Positions 32,813-39,614 of a stretch of 39,614 bases of DNA are shown here, in pieces. Each line of letters begins with the position of its first letter. Position 1 is the stretch's first letter. The stretch is taken from assembly GCA_944392235.1 (NCBI GenBank), contig CALXVZ010000010.1:1-39614 (forward strand), in the 5' to 3' direction. Source of the stretch: an uncultured Alphaproteobacteria bacterium (GTDB lineage Bacteria; Pseudomonadota; Alphaproteobacteria; RF32; CAG-239). The notes below the pieces were generated by a model that was given only the letters and a program-made list of their open reading frames with translations, was not told the origin of the DNA and ran no database searches. Both the position numbers and the translations under genes were made by a program.

Positions 32813-32849
32813 CCTCAACAGTTTGATTTTTATTGGAGTAAACGAAACA

Positions 32850-35459
32850 ATGTCTTATAAAGAAGAACAAGGATTAGATAGTCAATTTAATGCCGAAGAA
32901 ATAGAAAAACGTTGCGACGCATATTGGAGTGCCAACGAAATTTATAAATATGATGCAACACAAAGCCGTGATAACAGTTTTGTGATAGATACTCCACCGC
33001 CAACCGTCTCCGGCTCTTTGCATATTGGTCATATTTTCAGCTATACACAAACCGATATTATTGCCAGATATCAACGTATGCAGGGAAAATCCGTGTTCTA
33101 TCCAATCGGTTGGGATGATAATGGCTTACCAACAGAACGTCGTGTTCAAAACTATTATAATATTGCTTGCAATCCCAAAGTTGCCTACGATCCAAACTTT
33201 AAACCGGTTCATATTGAAAATAGCAAAGATGAACGTAAAGAAATTTCTCGTAAAAACTTCATTGAAGCCTGCGAAACCTTAACCGCAGAAGATGAAAAAA
33301 TATTTGAAAACGTTTTCCGTCGTATTGGACATTCTTATGATTGGAATTTAACTTATTCCACAATCAGTCCAACATCCATAAAAATCTCTCAAGCATCCTT
33401 CTTGGATTTATATAAAAAAGGTAAAGTTGTTGCTGTTGAAGCTCCGATAATGTGGGATGTTACATTCAAATCTGCTGTTTCTCAAGCCGAAGTAGAAGAT
33501 AAAGAAATGGAAGGATATTTTCACGATATTCGCTTCAGCGTGAAAGATAGTGATGAAACATTTACAATCGCAACTACCCGTCCGGAATTTTTAGCAGCCT
33601 GCTTAGCAATCGTTGCACATCCAGACGATGAACGTTATAAACATTTATTCGGCAAAACAGCTATCGTTCCTTTATTTGATATTCCTGTTCCAATTGTTCC
33701 ATCAGAACATGCTGAAAAAGACAAAGGAACTGGTATCATGATGGTCTGCACATTCGGTGACGCTGCCGACGTTGCTTGGTGGAAAAAATCAGGCCTACCA
33801 ATTAAACAAATCATCGGTCTTGATGGCAAGATTATGAACATCACATACGGCGAAGGTGCATTTACAACCTTAAATAAAGAAAAAGCACAACAAAACTTTA
33901 ATCAATTAATTGGTTTACCTGCAGCTGTTGCTAAAAAGAAAGTAGCCGAAATGCTAAAAGAACAAGGCTATCTAATCGGCGAACCAAGAAAAATCATGCA
34001 CCCAGTAAAATTCTATGAAAAAGGGACATTACCACTTGAATTTGTTCCATCACGTCAATGGTTCATAAATTTGATGGATATGAAACAAGAAATGCTCTCT
34101 GCCGGACGTAAAATTGAATGGTTACCAGCATACATGCAACATCGCTATGAAACATGGACTGAAGGCTTAAATCAAGATTGGTGCATTAGCCGTCAACGCT
34201 ACTTTGGTGTTCCATTCCCTGTTTGGTATAAAGTAGACGCCAATGGTAATATAGACTATAATAGCGTTATTCTACCAGAAAAAGATCAGCTTCCTATTGA
34301 TCCAATGGCCGACACACCAAATGGATACACAGAAGCTCAAAGAAATCAGCCGAACGGATTCGCTGGTGATCCGGATGTTATGGATACATGGGCAACATCA
34401 TCTTTAACTCCACAAATCGCTATGGCAATGGCAAAAGATAAATCTAACTTATCTATGCCTTTCGATATTCGTCCGCAAGCACACGACATTATTCGCACTT
34501 GGGCCTTTTACACAATTGCAAAAAGCTTAATGCATGAAAATACAATTCCTTGGCATAAAACACTTATTAGTGGTTTCATTTTGGATCCAGATCGCAAAAA
34601 GATGAGTAAGTCAAAAGGAAATGTCGTAACCCCTATGCACTTGATTGAAAATCACTCTGCAGACGCTGTTCGCTATTGGGCTGCAAAAGCAAAACTTGGA
34701 GCAGATACAGCTTTTGAAGAAAAAATGATGCAACAAGGTCGTAAATTGGTTGTAAAGATTTATAACGCAAGTAAATTTGTGTTCATGATTGTTGGCAATT
34801 CAACTTCTGCCGATTACCTAAATAATATAACTAATAATTTAGATAAATCATGGGTTAAAAAACTTGCCGATACAGTAAAATCCGCAAAACAGAGCTTTGA
34901 AAATTACGATTACTCATTAGCTTTAGAGGCAATTGAAACACGTTTCTGGGACTTCTGCGACAACTATGTTGAAATCGTAAAAAAACGTGCTTATTCCGAA
35001 GATAATTCTTCAGCAATTGCAACACTAAAGCTTTCTCTTGATACATTTATCAAATTATTAGCCCCGTTCTGCCCATTTATCACAGAAGAAGTATATCAAG
35101 CACGTCCATGGAAAAAAGCAACAGATATTTCTGTTCACAAAGAACTCTGGACATCATTAGATTGCTTAAATTCAATCAAAGCTGAAGATACTCTTCTATA
35201 TAATACGACTTCTACTATTTCCACAGAAATTCGTAAACAGAAAACAATCGAGAATAAATCTCAAAAGAACCCTGTTTTAAGTCTGACAATAAAAGCCGAT
35301 GACACGACTATCGCTTGCCTAAAATCAAATGACTCTGATTTATTAAACGTTGGAAATATCATTGAAAGTGGTATTACATACCAAGCATCAACAGAATTAT
35401 CTGTTGAAAATATTATACTCGACCAAAACTTTGTTCCTGAAAAGAAAAAAGTTGGCTAA
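32850..35459 (+). CDS. valS: Valyl-tRNA synthetase, actinobacterial/archaeal-like type
   Basis: Class I synthetase charging tRNA-Val. HIGH is at 58-61 in TPPPTVSGSLHIGH and KMSKS at about 584-588; the editing domain lies between (TTRPEFLAACLAIVAHPDDERY). At the position where E. coli-type ValRS has a GTDHAGIATQ-like segment, this one has IGWDDNGLPTERRVQNYY, characteristic of the actinobacterial, archaeal-like group also reported in Rickettsia. It has 869 residues and little of the C-terminal coiled coil of E. coli ValRS. Start 32850 has GGAG 11 bases upstream; the frame is open back to 32823. Own promoter and terminator. Confidence 0.94.
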   Translation: MSYKEEQGLDSQFNAEEIEKRCDAYWSANEIYKYDATQSRDNSFVIDTPPPTVSGSLHIGHIFSYTQTDIIARYQRMQGKSVFYPIGWDDNGLPTERRVQNYYNIACNPKVAYDPNFKPVHIENSKDERKEISRKNFIEACETLTAEDEKIFENVFRRIGHSYDWNLTYSTISPTSIKISQASFLDLYKKGKVVAVEAPIMWDVTFKSAVSQAEVEDKEMEGYFHDIRFSVKDSDETFTIATTRPEFLAACLAIVAHPDDERYKHLFGKTAIVPLFDIPVPIVPSEHAEKDKGTGIMMVCTFGDAADVAWWKKSGLPIKQIIGLDGKIMNITYGEGAFTTLNKEKAQQNFNQLIGLPAAVAKKKVAEMLKEQGYLIGEPRKIMHPVKFYEKGTLPLEFVPSRQWFINLMDMKQEMLSAGRKIEWLPAYMQHRYETWTEGLNQDWCISRQRYFGVPFPVWYKVDANGNIDYNSVILPEKDQLPIDPMADTPNGYTEAQRNQPNGFAGDPDVMDTWATSSLTPQIAMAMAKDKSNLSMPFDIRPQAHDIIRTWAFYTIAKSLMHENTIPWHKTLISGFILDPDRKKMSKSKGNVVTPMHLIENHSADAVRYWAAKAKLGADTAFEEKMMQQGRKLVVKIYNASKFVFMIVGNSTSADYLNNITNNLDKSWVKKLADTVKSAKQSFENYDYSLALEAIETRFWDFCDNYVEIVKKRAYSEDNSSAIATLKLSLDTFIKLLAPFCPFITEEVYQARPWKKATDISVHKELWTSLDCLNSIKAEDTLLYNTTSTISTEIRKQKTIENKSQKNPVLSLTIKADDTTIACLKSNDSDLLNVGNIIESGITYQASTELSVENIILDQNFVPEKKKVG

Positions 35460-35477
35460 AATAAAAAATATCTAAAA

Positions 35478-35509
35478 CACCCCCTCTTTTATAGAGGGGG
35501 TTATTTTTG
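35478..35509 (+). terminator. Terminator of valS
   Basis: CCCCCTCT pairs with AGAGGGGG, followed by TTATTTTTG. Confidence 0.85.
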
Positions 35510-35527
35510 TTATAAACCTATATAAAA

Positions 35528-36034
35528 TTAATTATTCTTTCGCAAAAGAATATACAAAGCTCCTGCACCCCCTTTTGCTTCAGATGGATTTTTATAAGCT
35601 AAAATTAATGAACTAATTTCTGTATGAGATAACCAATTTGGAACAGATTTACGCAATACACCTTTTTCGCTAAATAATATATCATCATAGCCTTTTCCCG
35701 TAACAATAAGCACGCAGCGTTTGCCTTGACTATACGCGGATTGAATAAAATCACAAACCTCATCAAAAGCTACTTTTTCAGTCATTCCATGTAAATCAAG
35801 AACTGCTTCAATTTTAAACTCTTCACGTTTAAAACGTTTAGCCAAAGAACCATCCATTTGAGAGAAATCATCTTTTTCAACACTATGATATTTTTTCAAA
35901 GTATCAAAAGTAACTGTTGTCACTTTATCCTGACGTATAGGAACTTCTTTAACTTCAATCTCATCAACAAAACGATTAGTTTTAAGAGGTTTGATATCTT
36001 TAATAATCTCCTCCCAAGCATCATCTTCAGTCAT
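35528..36034 (-). CDS. Smr-domain protein
   Basis: Small MutS-related domain protein of 168 residues. The C-terminal half holds the Smr marks VLDLHGMTEKVA (the LDLHG motif) and VLIVTGKGYDD (the TGKG motif), with RKSVPNWL and GGAGALYILLRK at the end. Smr domains are nucleases acting on branched DNA or on mRNA at stalled ribosomes; this one's target is unknown. Start 36034 has GAGG upstream and overlaps the mltA stop by eight bases. The order Tim44-like, mltA, smr is common in alphaproteobacteria. Confidence 0.9.
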   Translation of the reverse strand: MTEDDAWEEIIKDIKPLKTNRFVDEIEVKEVPIRQDKVTTVTFDTLKKYHSVEKDDFSQMDGSLAKRFKREEFKIEAVLDLHGMTEKVAFDEVCDFIQSAYSQGKRCVLIVTGKGYDDILFSEKGVLRKSVPNWLSHTEISSLILAYKNPSEAKGGAGALYILLRKNN

Positions 36035-37199
36035 TAACTTTAACCTCAGCATTGCGAGGAATTAAAATAAAATAACGCCCACGAGAATTCATTCTTCCAG
36101 CCGATTCGAGAGCTTTTTCTCCATGTCCCCAGAAATAATCTCCGCGAATACCTCCTTTAATTGCACTACCGACATCTTCAGCCATAACAAGTTTATTTAT
36201 TGGTTCCCCATCAGGTCCCGTTGTTTCCAACCACATAATAGATCCTAACGGTATATAATGCTTATCAACCGCCAAACTTCTACCCGCAACAAGAGGAAGC
36301 CCCATAGCACCAATAGGTCCATCTGCCTTTACAATTTTATGGAAAATAAATCTATCATTAAGCAACATACTCTTCTTTGCTGTTTCTCCATTTTCACGAA
36401 GCCATTCGCGAATTTTAGGCATAGAAACATCACCAGATTTTATCAATCCTTTTTCCAGTAAAATTGAACCGATTCCTTTAAACTTATGTCCATTATTATC
36501 AGCATAAGCAACACGAACTTTTTTTCCGTCAGGTAACGTTGCAACACCTGCTCCTTGAATTTGCATAATATAGATATCAACCGGATCATCCCCCCATAAG
36601 ATAACAGGAGCATCAAGTCTGCCGTCATCAATCTCTTTACGTGTATAATATTTAACTAATTTACCATCTTTAACACGTCCAATTAAACGCATATTTGGCA
36701 AGGATTGATCAAAATCTCTCAAATTAATCTCCACCAAATCTTTAGGTTTTCCATAAATTGGATATTGATAACGTCCACCACGTGTATAACTTGCATTTAG
36801 GGTTGCTTCATAATAAGAAGTAAATTGTCCTTCAGTCTTTCCATCAACAATTACAGCATATGGTTGAAAATTTTGTTCAATATAAGATTTTATATCACCA
36901 TCATTCTGCAAATTTAAAATTTGCTGACAATGCTTCTGATAAGGAGCTAAAGAATAACTTATTTTCTCACTTTTTAAATAAACTGCAGATTGATACTTTA
37001 ATTTAGTGCAAACATCTTTTATAGCTTTTCCAAAATATGCACCAGTATCATTATCCCAATTTTGTAATTGAGAAATTTCTAACTTTTGCAATTCAAATGG
37101 AGCTGTTAAAACATTCTCCTTTTCACCGCCAGAACAAGAAGCTAAAAAGCTAATAAAAAAACAAACAATACTTTTTTTTAACATTTTTTTGTAGAACAT
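36027..37199 (-). CDS. mltA: Membrane-bound lytic murein transglycosylase A
   Basis: Outer-membrane lipoprotein that cleaves peptidoglycan to 1,6-anhydro products. The signal peptide ends in the lipobox LASC. The MltA domain covers about 85-245 (GQFTSYYEATLNAS at its start; IMQIQGAGVATLPDGKKVRVAYADNNGH). The 3D domain ends the protein with VMAEDVGSAIKGGIRGDYFWGHGEKA, which carries the catalytic Asp. The start is 37199 or 37184; neither has a clear ribosome site, and the gene overlaps the upstream Tim44-like gene, implying coupled translation. Confidence 0.93.
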   Translation of the reverse strand: MFYKKMLKKSIVCFFISFLASCSGGEKENVLTAPFELQKLEISQLQNWDNDTGAYFGKAIKDVCTKLKYQSAVYLKSEKISYSLAPYQKHCQQILNLQNDGDIKSYIEQNFQPYAVIVDGKTEGQFTSYYEATLNASYTRGGRYQYPIYGKPKDLVEINLRDFDQSLPNMRLIGRVKDGKLVKYYTRKEIDDGRLDAPVILWGDDPVDIYIMQIQGAGVATLPDGKKVRVAYADNNGHKFKGIGSILLEKGLIKSGDVSMPKIREWLRENGETAKKSMLLNDRFIFHKIVKADGPIGAMGLPLVAGRSLAVDKHYIPLGSIMWLETTGPDGEPINKLVMAEDVGSAIKGGIRGDYFWGHGEKALESAGRMNSRGRYFILIPRNAEVKVND

Positions 37200-37819
37200 A
37201 ACAACCAACTAGTAACTTTGGGATTCAAAGATTTTTCGAAAGTCCAAACATCTGAAATTTTTTGAACATAATTTTCATCCCCTTCAATAACCTCGCCATT
37301 TGAATCTTTTAATAAATTAACCTGTTCACTAACAAATTTAACAACCAAATTAACTTTATCATTTTCAACAAACTTAACGGATTCTACTTCTGTTTCCACA
37401 AAACCAATTAAATCTGTTTCAGATGTAATCCCTTGAGATTTACGAAATTGAATAACTTCCTCAAATTTCGCCAATAAATCGCCACTAACTAATTTAGAAA
37501 GAGTTTTTGCATCACCTTTACTAAAAGCTGACAAAATCATCTCAAAAGCCTTTTGAGCACCTTTAATAAAAACATTTTTATTAAAATTAGGAATTTTAAC
37601 CAACTCACGATCCAACGGTGAAAGTTTGTCTAAATCAGCCTGCGTCATAGATTCGTTAAAAGCATTTTTCTTTAATTCCTGATAAACTTTCTCAAATTGT
37701 TCTTTGGGTATCATAATAACTTTTGCATCTTCCGCTCCTGTCCCTAGAACACTCTTTAATTTACTAAAAATTACAACAACTAAAATTAATAAAAAAATTA
37801 TATCTAAATATCCTGACAT
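37178..37819 (-). CDS. Tim44/TimA-family inner-membrane protein
   Basis: 213 residues. A single N-terminal transmembrane segment (about 5-19, DIIFLLILVVVIFSKLKSVLG) is followed by a charged linker and a Tim44-like C-terminal domain (about 75-210): FIKGAQKAFEMILSAFSKGDAKTLSKLVS, ending in VWTFEKSLNPKVTSWLLCSTKK. Mitochondrial Tim44 tethers import Hsp70; the bacterial role is less clear and probably involves membrane protein biogenesis. GAGGTG precedes the ATG. It is divergent from secB. Confidence 0.9.
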   Translation of the reverse strand: MSGYLDIIFLLILVVVIFSKLKSVLGTGAEDAKVIMIPKEQFEKVYQELKKNAFNESMTQADLDKLSPLDRELVKIPNFNKNVFIKGAQKAFEMILSAFSKGDAKTLSKLVSGDLLAKFEEVIQFRKSQGITSETDLIGFVETEVESVKFVENDKVNLVVKFVSEQVNLLKDSNGEVIEGDENYVQKISDVWTFEKSLNPKVTSWLLCSTKKC

Positions 37820-37849
37820 TTTTTTACACCTCTGATTAAAGACAAATAT

Positions 37850-37878
37850 AATATAGCGTTAAATATCTTTATTATCAA
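37850..37878 (-). promoter_or_regulatory. Promoter of tim44-mltA-smr
   Basis: On the minus strand TTGATA, 17 bases, TATATT. Confidence 0.65.
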
Positions 37879-37887
37879 CTATAATGT

Positions 37888-37915
37888 TTGACGTATAAAA
37901 ATAAACATCTATATT
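37888..37915 (+). promoter_or_regulatory. Promoter of secB-trmL
   Basis: TTGACG, 16 bases, TATATT; the two divergent promoters are only nine bases apart, so shared control is possible. Confidence 0.6.
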
Positions 37916-37950
37916 AAGAGAAACAATTTATCATACGAAAGGCAAAAAAG

Positions 37951-38394
37951 ATGAGTAACACGAAAGAAACTTCTGAAGTAAGCATCAATATGCAATATAT
38001 AAGAGATATGTCATTAGAAATACCCCATGCTCCAGCAATTTTTTCCCAAATGACAACACAACCCAAAATAAACGTAGACCTAAATATAGATGTTAATAAG
38101 TTAAATGAAGAAAACTATGAAACGACATTAAATATTCGTATAAATGCAAACATTAACGAAGAAAGTTTATTCATTTTTGAACTATCATATGCAGCAGCAT
38201 GCACAGTACATCTTCCTGAAGAAAAATTAGAGCCTGTTTTATTCATAGAAATTCCAAAACTATTATTCCCGTTTGCCCGACAAATAATAGCCTCAAATTT
38301 AGCAACAGCAGGCTTACCACCATTAATGCTAGCACCTGTTGACTTTGCAGCAATTTACAGAAGTAAAAAAGAACAAATAGTAAAGCCTAACTAA
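37951..38394 (+). CDS. secB: Protein-export chaperone SecB
   Basis: Cytosolic tetrameric chaperone that keeps preproteins unfolded and hands them to SecA. YIRDMSLEIPHAP at the start, FELSYAAACTV in the middle and LLFPFARQIIASNLATAGLPPLMLAPVDFAAIY near the end are the family landmarks. The 147-residue length is normal. AAAGG precedes the ATG. trmL starts one base after its stop, so the two are coupled. Confidence 0.95.
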   Translation: MSNTKETSEVSINMQYIRDMSLEIPHAPAIFSQMTTQPKINVDLNIDVNKLNEENYETTLNIRINANINEESLFIFELSYAAACTVHLPEEKLEPVLFIEIPKLLFPFARQIIASNLATAGLPPLMLAPVDFAAIYRSKKEQIVKPN

Positions 38395-38395
38395 A

Positions 38396-38866
38396 ATGAG
38401 ATTAGCACTTTTTCAACCAGACATCCCCCAAAATACCGGAACATTATTACGTTTAGGAGCTTGTTTGGATTTACCCTTAGATATCATCGAACCATGCGGC
38501 TTTATTTTTAATGAAAAAGCAATGAAGCGTGCCGGAATGGACTACTTAAATATAGCCAACTACCGACGTCATAATTCATGGCAAGATTTCTTAAAATACA
38601 AAGAAGAACATACAGAAGAATATGGAAGAATAGTCTTATTGACGACACATGCAAGCGTTCCATACACATCATTTGAATTTAAACCAAATGATATAATTCT
38701 AATGGGAAGAGAAAGTGCTGGAGTCCCTGAGGCTGTTCATCAAATAGCAGATGCACGACTACTAATACCGATGAATGCTAATGCACGTTCGATAAATGTT
38801 GCTGTATCAGCGGTAATGGTTGTAGGAGAAGCTTTAAGACAAACCAATTTATTTCCTAAAAAATAA
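38396..38866 (+). CDS. trmL: tRNA (cytidine/uridine-34 2'-O)-methyltransferase TrmL
   Basis: SPOUT-class methyltransferase acting on the wobble base of tRNA-Leu isoacceptors. LFQPDIPQNTGTLLRL is the N-terminal signature; ILMGRESAGVP and IPMNANARSINVAVSAVMVVGEALRQ form the knotted SAM-binding region. 156 residues, the family's usual size. In E. coli the substrates include tRNA-Leu with anticodon UAA, the same isoacceptor as the tRNA encoded at 2714-2800. Confidence 0.94.
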   Translation: MRLALFQPDIPQNTGTLLRLGACLDLPLDIIEPCGFIFNEKAMKRAGMDYLNIANYRRHNSWQDFLKYKEEHTEEYGRIVLLTTHASVPYTSFEFKPNDIILMGRESAGVPEAVHQIADARLLIPMNANARSINVAVSAVMVVGEALRQTNLFPKK

Positions 38867-38969
38867 AAAAAATAATTTTTTTCATTTTAGGTATAGATTT
38901 GTTCTAAAAAATATGATATAGTCAAAACGTTTTCGTAATAACATTGAAAAAATTAGGAGGAAATCCAAT

Positions 38970-39473
38970 ATGAAAAAAAACTCTGTTGTTACCTTTAATT
39001 CAGGAGAATATGTTGTTTATCCAACTCATGGAGTAGGAAAAGTAACCAACATAGCCAAACAGACAATTGCCGGTAGTGAGTTAGAGCTATTGGTTGTAAA
39101 TTTTGACAAAGATAAAATGACTTTACGTGTTCCTATGGCAAAACTGGATCAAGTTGGTTTACGCAAAATTTCAGATGAAACAACAATGAAAGAAGCATTA
39201 GCAACATTAAAAGGAAAACCACGCATCAAAAAAATAATGTGGTCGCGACGCGCACAGGAATATGAAAACAAAATAAATTCCGGCAACCCTATTGCTGTTG
39301 CAGAAGTAATCAGAGACTTGTATCGCAGTGAAAATTTAGCAGATCAATCATATAGTGAAAGACAAATATACGAGCACGCATTAGAAAGATTAGCTAGTGA
39401 AGTTGCTGTATACGACAACATTTCAATTGAAGAAGCTAATAAGAAACTTTTAGATACAATAGCCTCCAGATAA
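38970..39473 (+). CDS. CarD/CdnL-family transcription regulator
   Basis: Protein that binds RNA polymerase beta through its N-terminal Tudor-like domain and stabilises open promoter complexes, mainly at rRNA and housekeeping promoters. GEYVVYPTHGVGKVTNI begins the RNAP-interacting domain (about 10-65); the helical C-terminal domain includes KKIMWSRRAQEYENKINSG and the conserved Trp, then AEVIRDLYR. 167 residues. The ribosome site TTAGGAGG is the best in the window, in keeping with high expression. Confidence 0.94.
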   Translation: MKKNSVVTFNSGEYVVYPTHGVGKVTNIAKQTIAGSELELLVVNFDKDKMTLRVPMAKLDQVGLRKISDETTMKEALATLKGKPRIKKIMWSRRAQEYENKINSGNPIAVAEVIRDLYRSENLADQSYSERQIYEHALERLASEVAVYDNISIEEANKKLLDTIASR

Positions 39474-39498
39474 ATAAAAGTTACCCATATACTTCATT

Positions 39499-39525
39499 AA
39501 AAACCCCGTAAAATACGGGGTTTTT
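39499..39525. terminator. Terminator of the carD-family gene
   Basis: AAAACCCCGTA pairs with TACGGGGTTTT across AAA and runs into TTTTT on the plus strand, with A residues on the other side. Confidence 0.88.
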
Positions 39526-39548
39526 AATATATATTAGAAAAAAGATAC

Positions 39549-39614
39549 CCCCGCGTAAAACGCGGGGTTCTTCATATGCGGCTATAAGCCTTTACCACTG
39601 GCATCCCCTGAACG
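39549..39614 (-). mobile_element. Possible right end of an IS200/IS605-type element, truncated by window
   Basis: A hairpin CCCCGCG-TAAAA-CGCGGGG (39549-39567) lies just beyond open frames entering from the right edge on the minus strand. One frame reads RSGDASGKGL and stops at 39582-39584; another reads VQGMPVVKAYSRI. The arrangement of a ...TATAGCCGCATATGAAG segment followed by an AACCCCGCG hairpin is one I associate with the ends of tnpB-carrying IS200/IS605 elements. Only 66 bases are available, so this is tentative. Confidence 0.3.

Overview
The window is about 39.6 kb of AT-rich DNA (roughly one third G+C by eye) from what looks like an alphaproteobacterium, probably an uncultured host- or gut-associated lineage. 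The evidence is gene content and order: yebC-ruvC ... ruvA-ruvB-ybgC, rplY-pth-ychF, an ATP12-type F1-ATPase assembly chaperone in the rluC neighbourhood, Tim44-like/mltA/smr divergent from secB-trmL, and a CarD/CdnL regulator. The species was not identified.

Layout. (1) 1-2700: the end of an integrated element sitting at the 3' end of tRNA-Leu(UAA), with an intact tyrosine recombinase, a small HEPN-like gene and about 550 non-coding bases dense in short palindromes. (2) 2800-6100: pssA, then rplY-pth and ychF, each with clear sigma-70-type promoters and terminators. (3) 6115-11430, minus strand: trxB, then rluC-asmA-atp12-acyP behind an unusual structured leader. (4) 11500-14510: a small CxxC protein, a stand-alone L7/L12 N-terminal-domain protein with a basic tail, rarA, and a half-size degenerate DEAD-box protein. 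(5) 14590-23300: the yebC/ruvCAB/ybgC block, split after ruvC by a block of minus-strand genes: a cyclophilin, a three-gene envelope cluster (retropepsin-like lipoprotein, inactive-transglutaminase 7TM protein, RimK-like ATP-grasp ligase) and an OprB-like porin. (6) 23300-28770: gmk-cysK-lptG (minus), an SDR and rpsA (plus). (7) 28900-32750: an accessory patch of exported proteins, including two tandem beta-barrel genes that share an almost identical 360-bp promoter, leader and signal-peptide module. (8) 32780-39530: valS of the actinobacterial/archaeal-like type, tim44-mltA-smr, secB-trmL, carD. (9) 39549-39614: a hairpin and open frame resembling the right end of an IS200/IS605-type element, cut by the window edge.

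Most genes are housekeeping: recombination and branch migration (RuvABC, RarA), translation (bL25, Pth, YchF, S1, ValRS, RluC, TrmL, YebC), envelope biogenesis (PssA, LptG, AsmA, SecB, MltA) and redox or nucleotide metabolism (TrxB, CysK, Gmk). The most novel material is the solitary bL12 N-domain protein, the half DEAD-box protein, the leader ORF/terminator arrangement before rluC, the twin surface-protein module, the octapeptide extension on the cyclophilin and the HEPN gene next to the integrase. All functional calls come from reading motifs; no database search was run.
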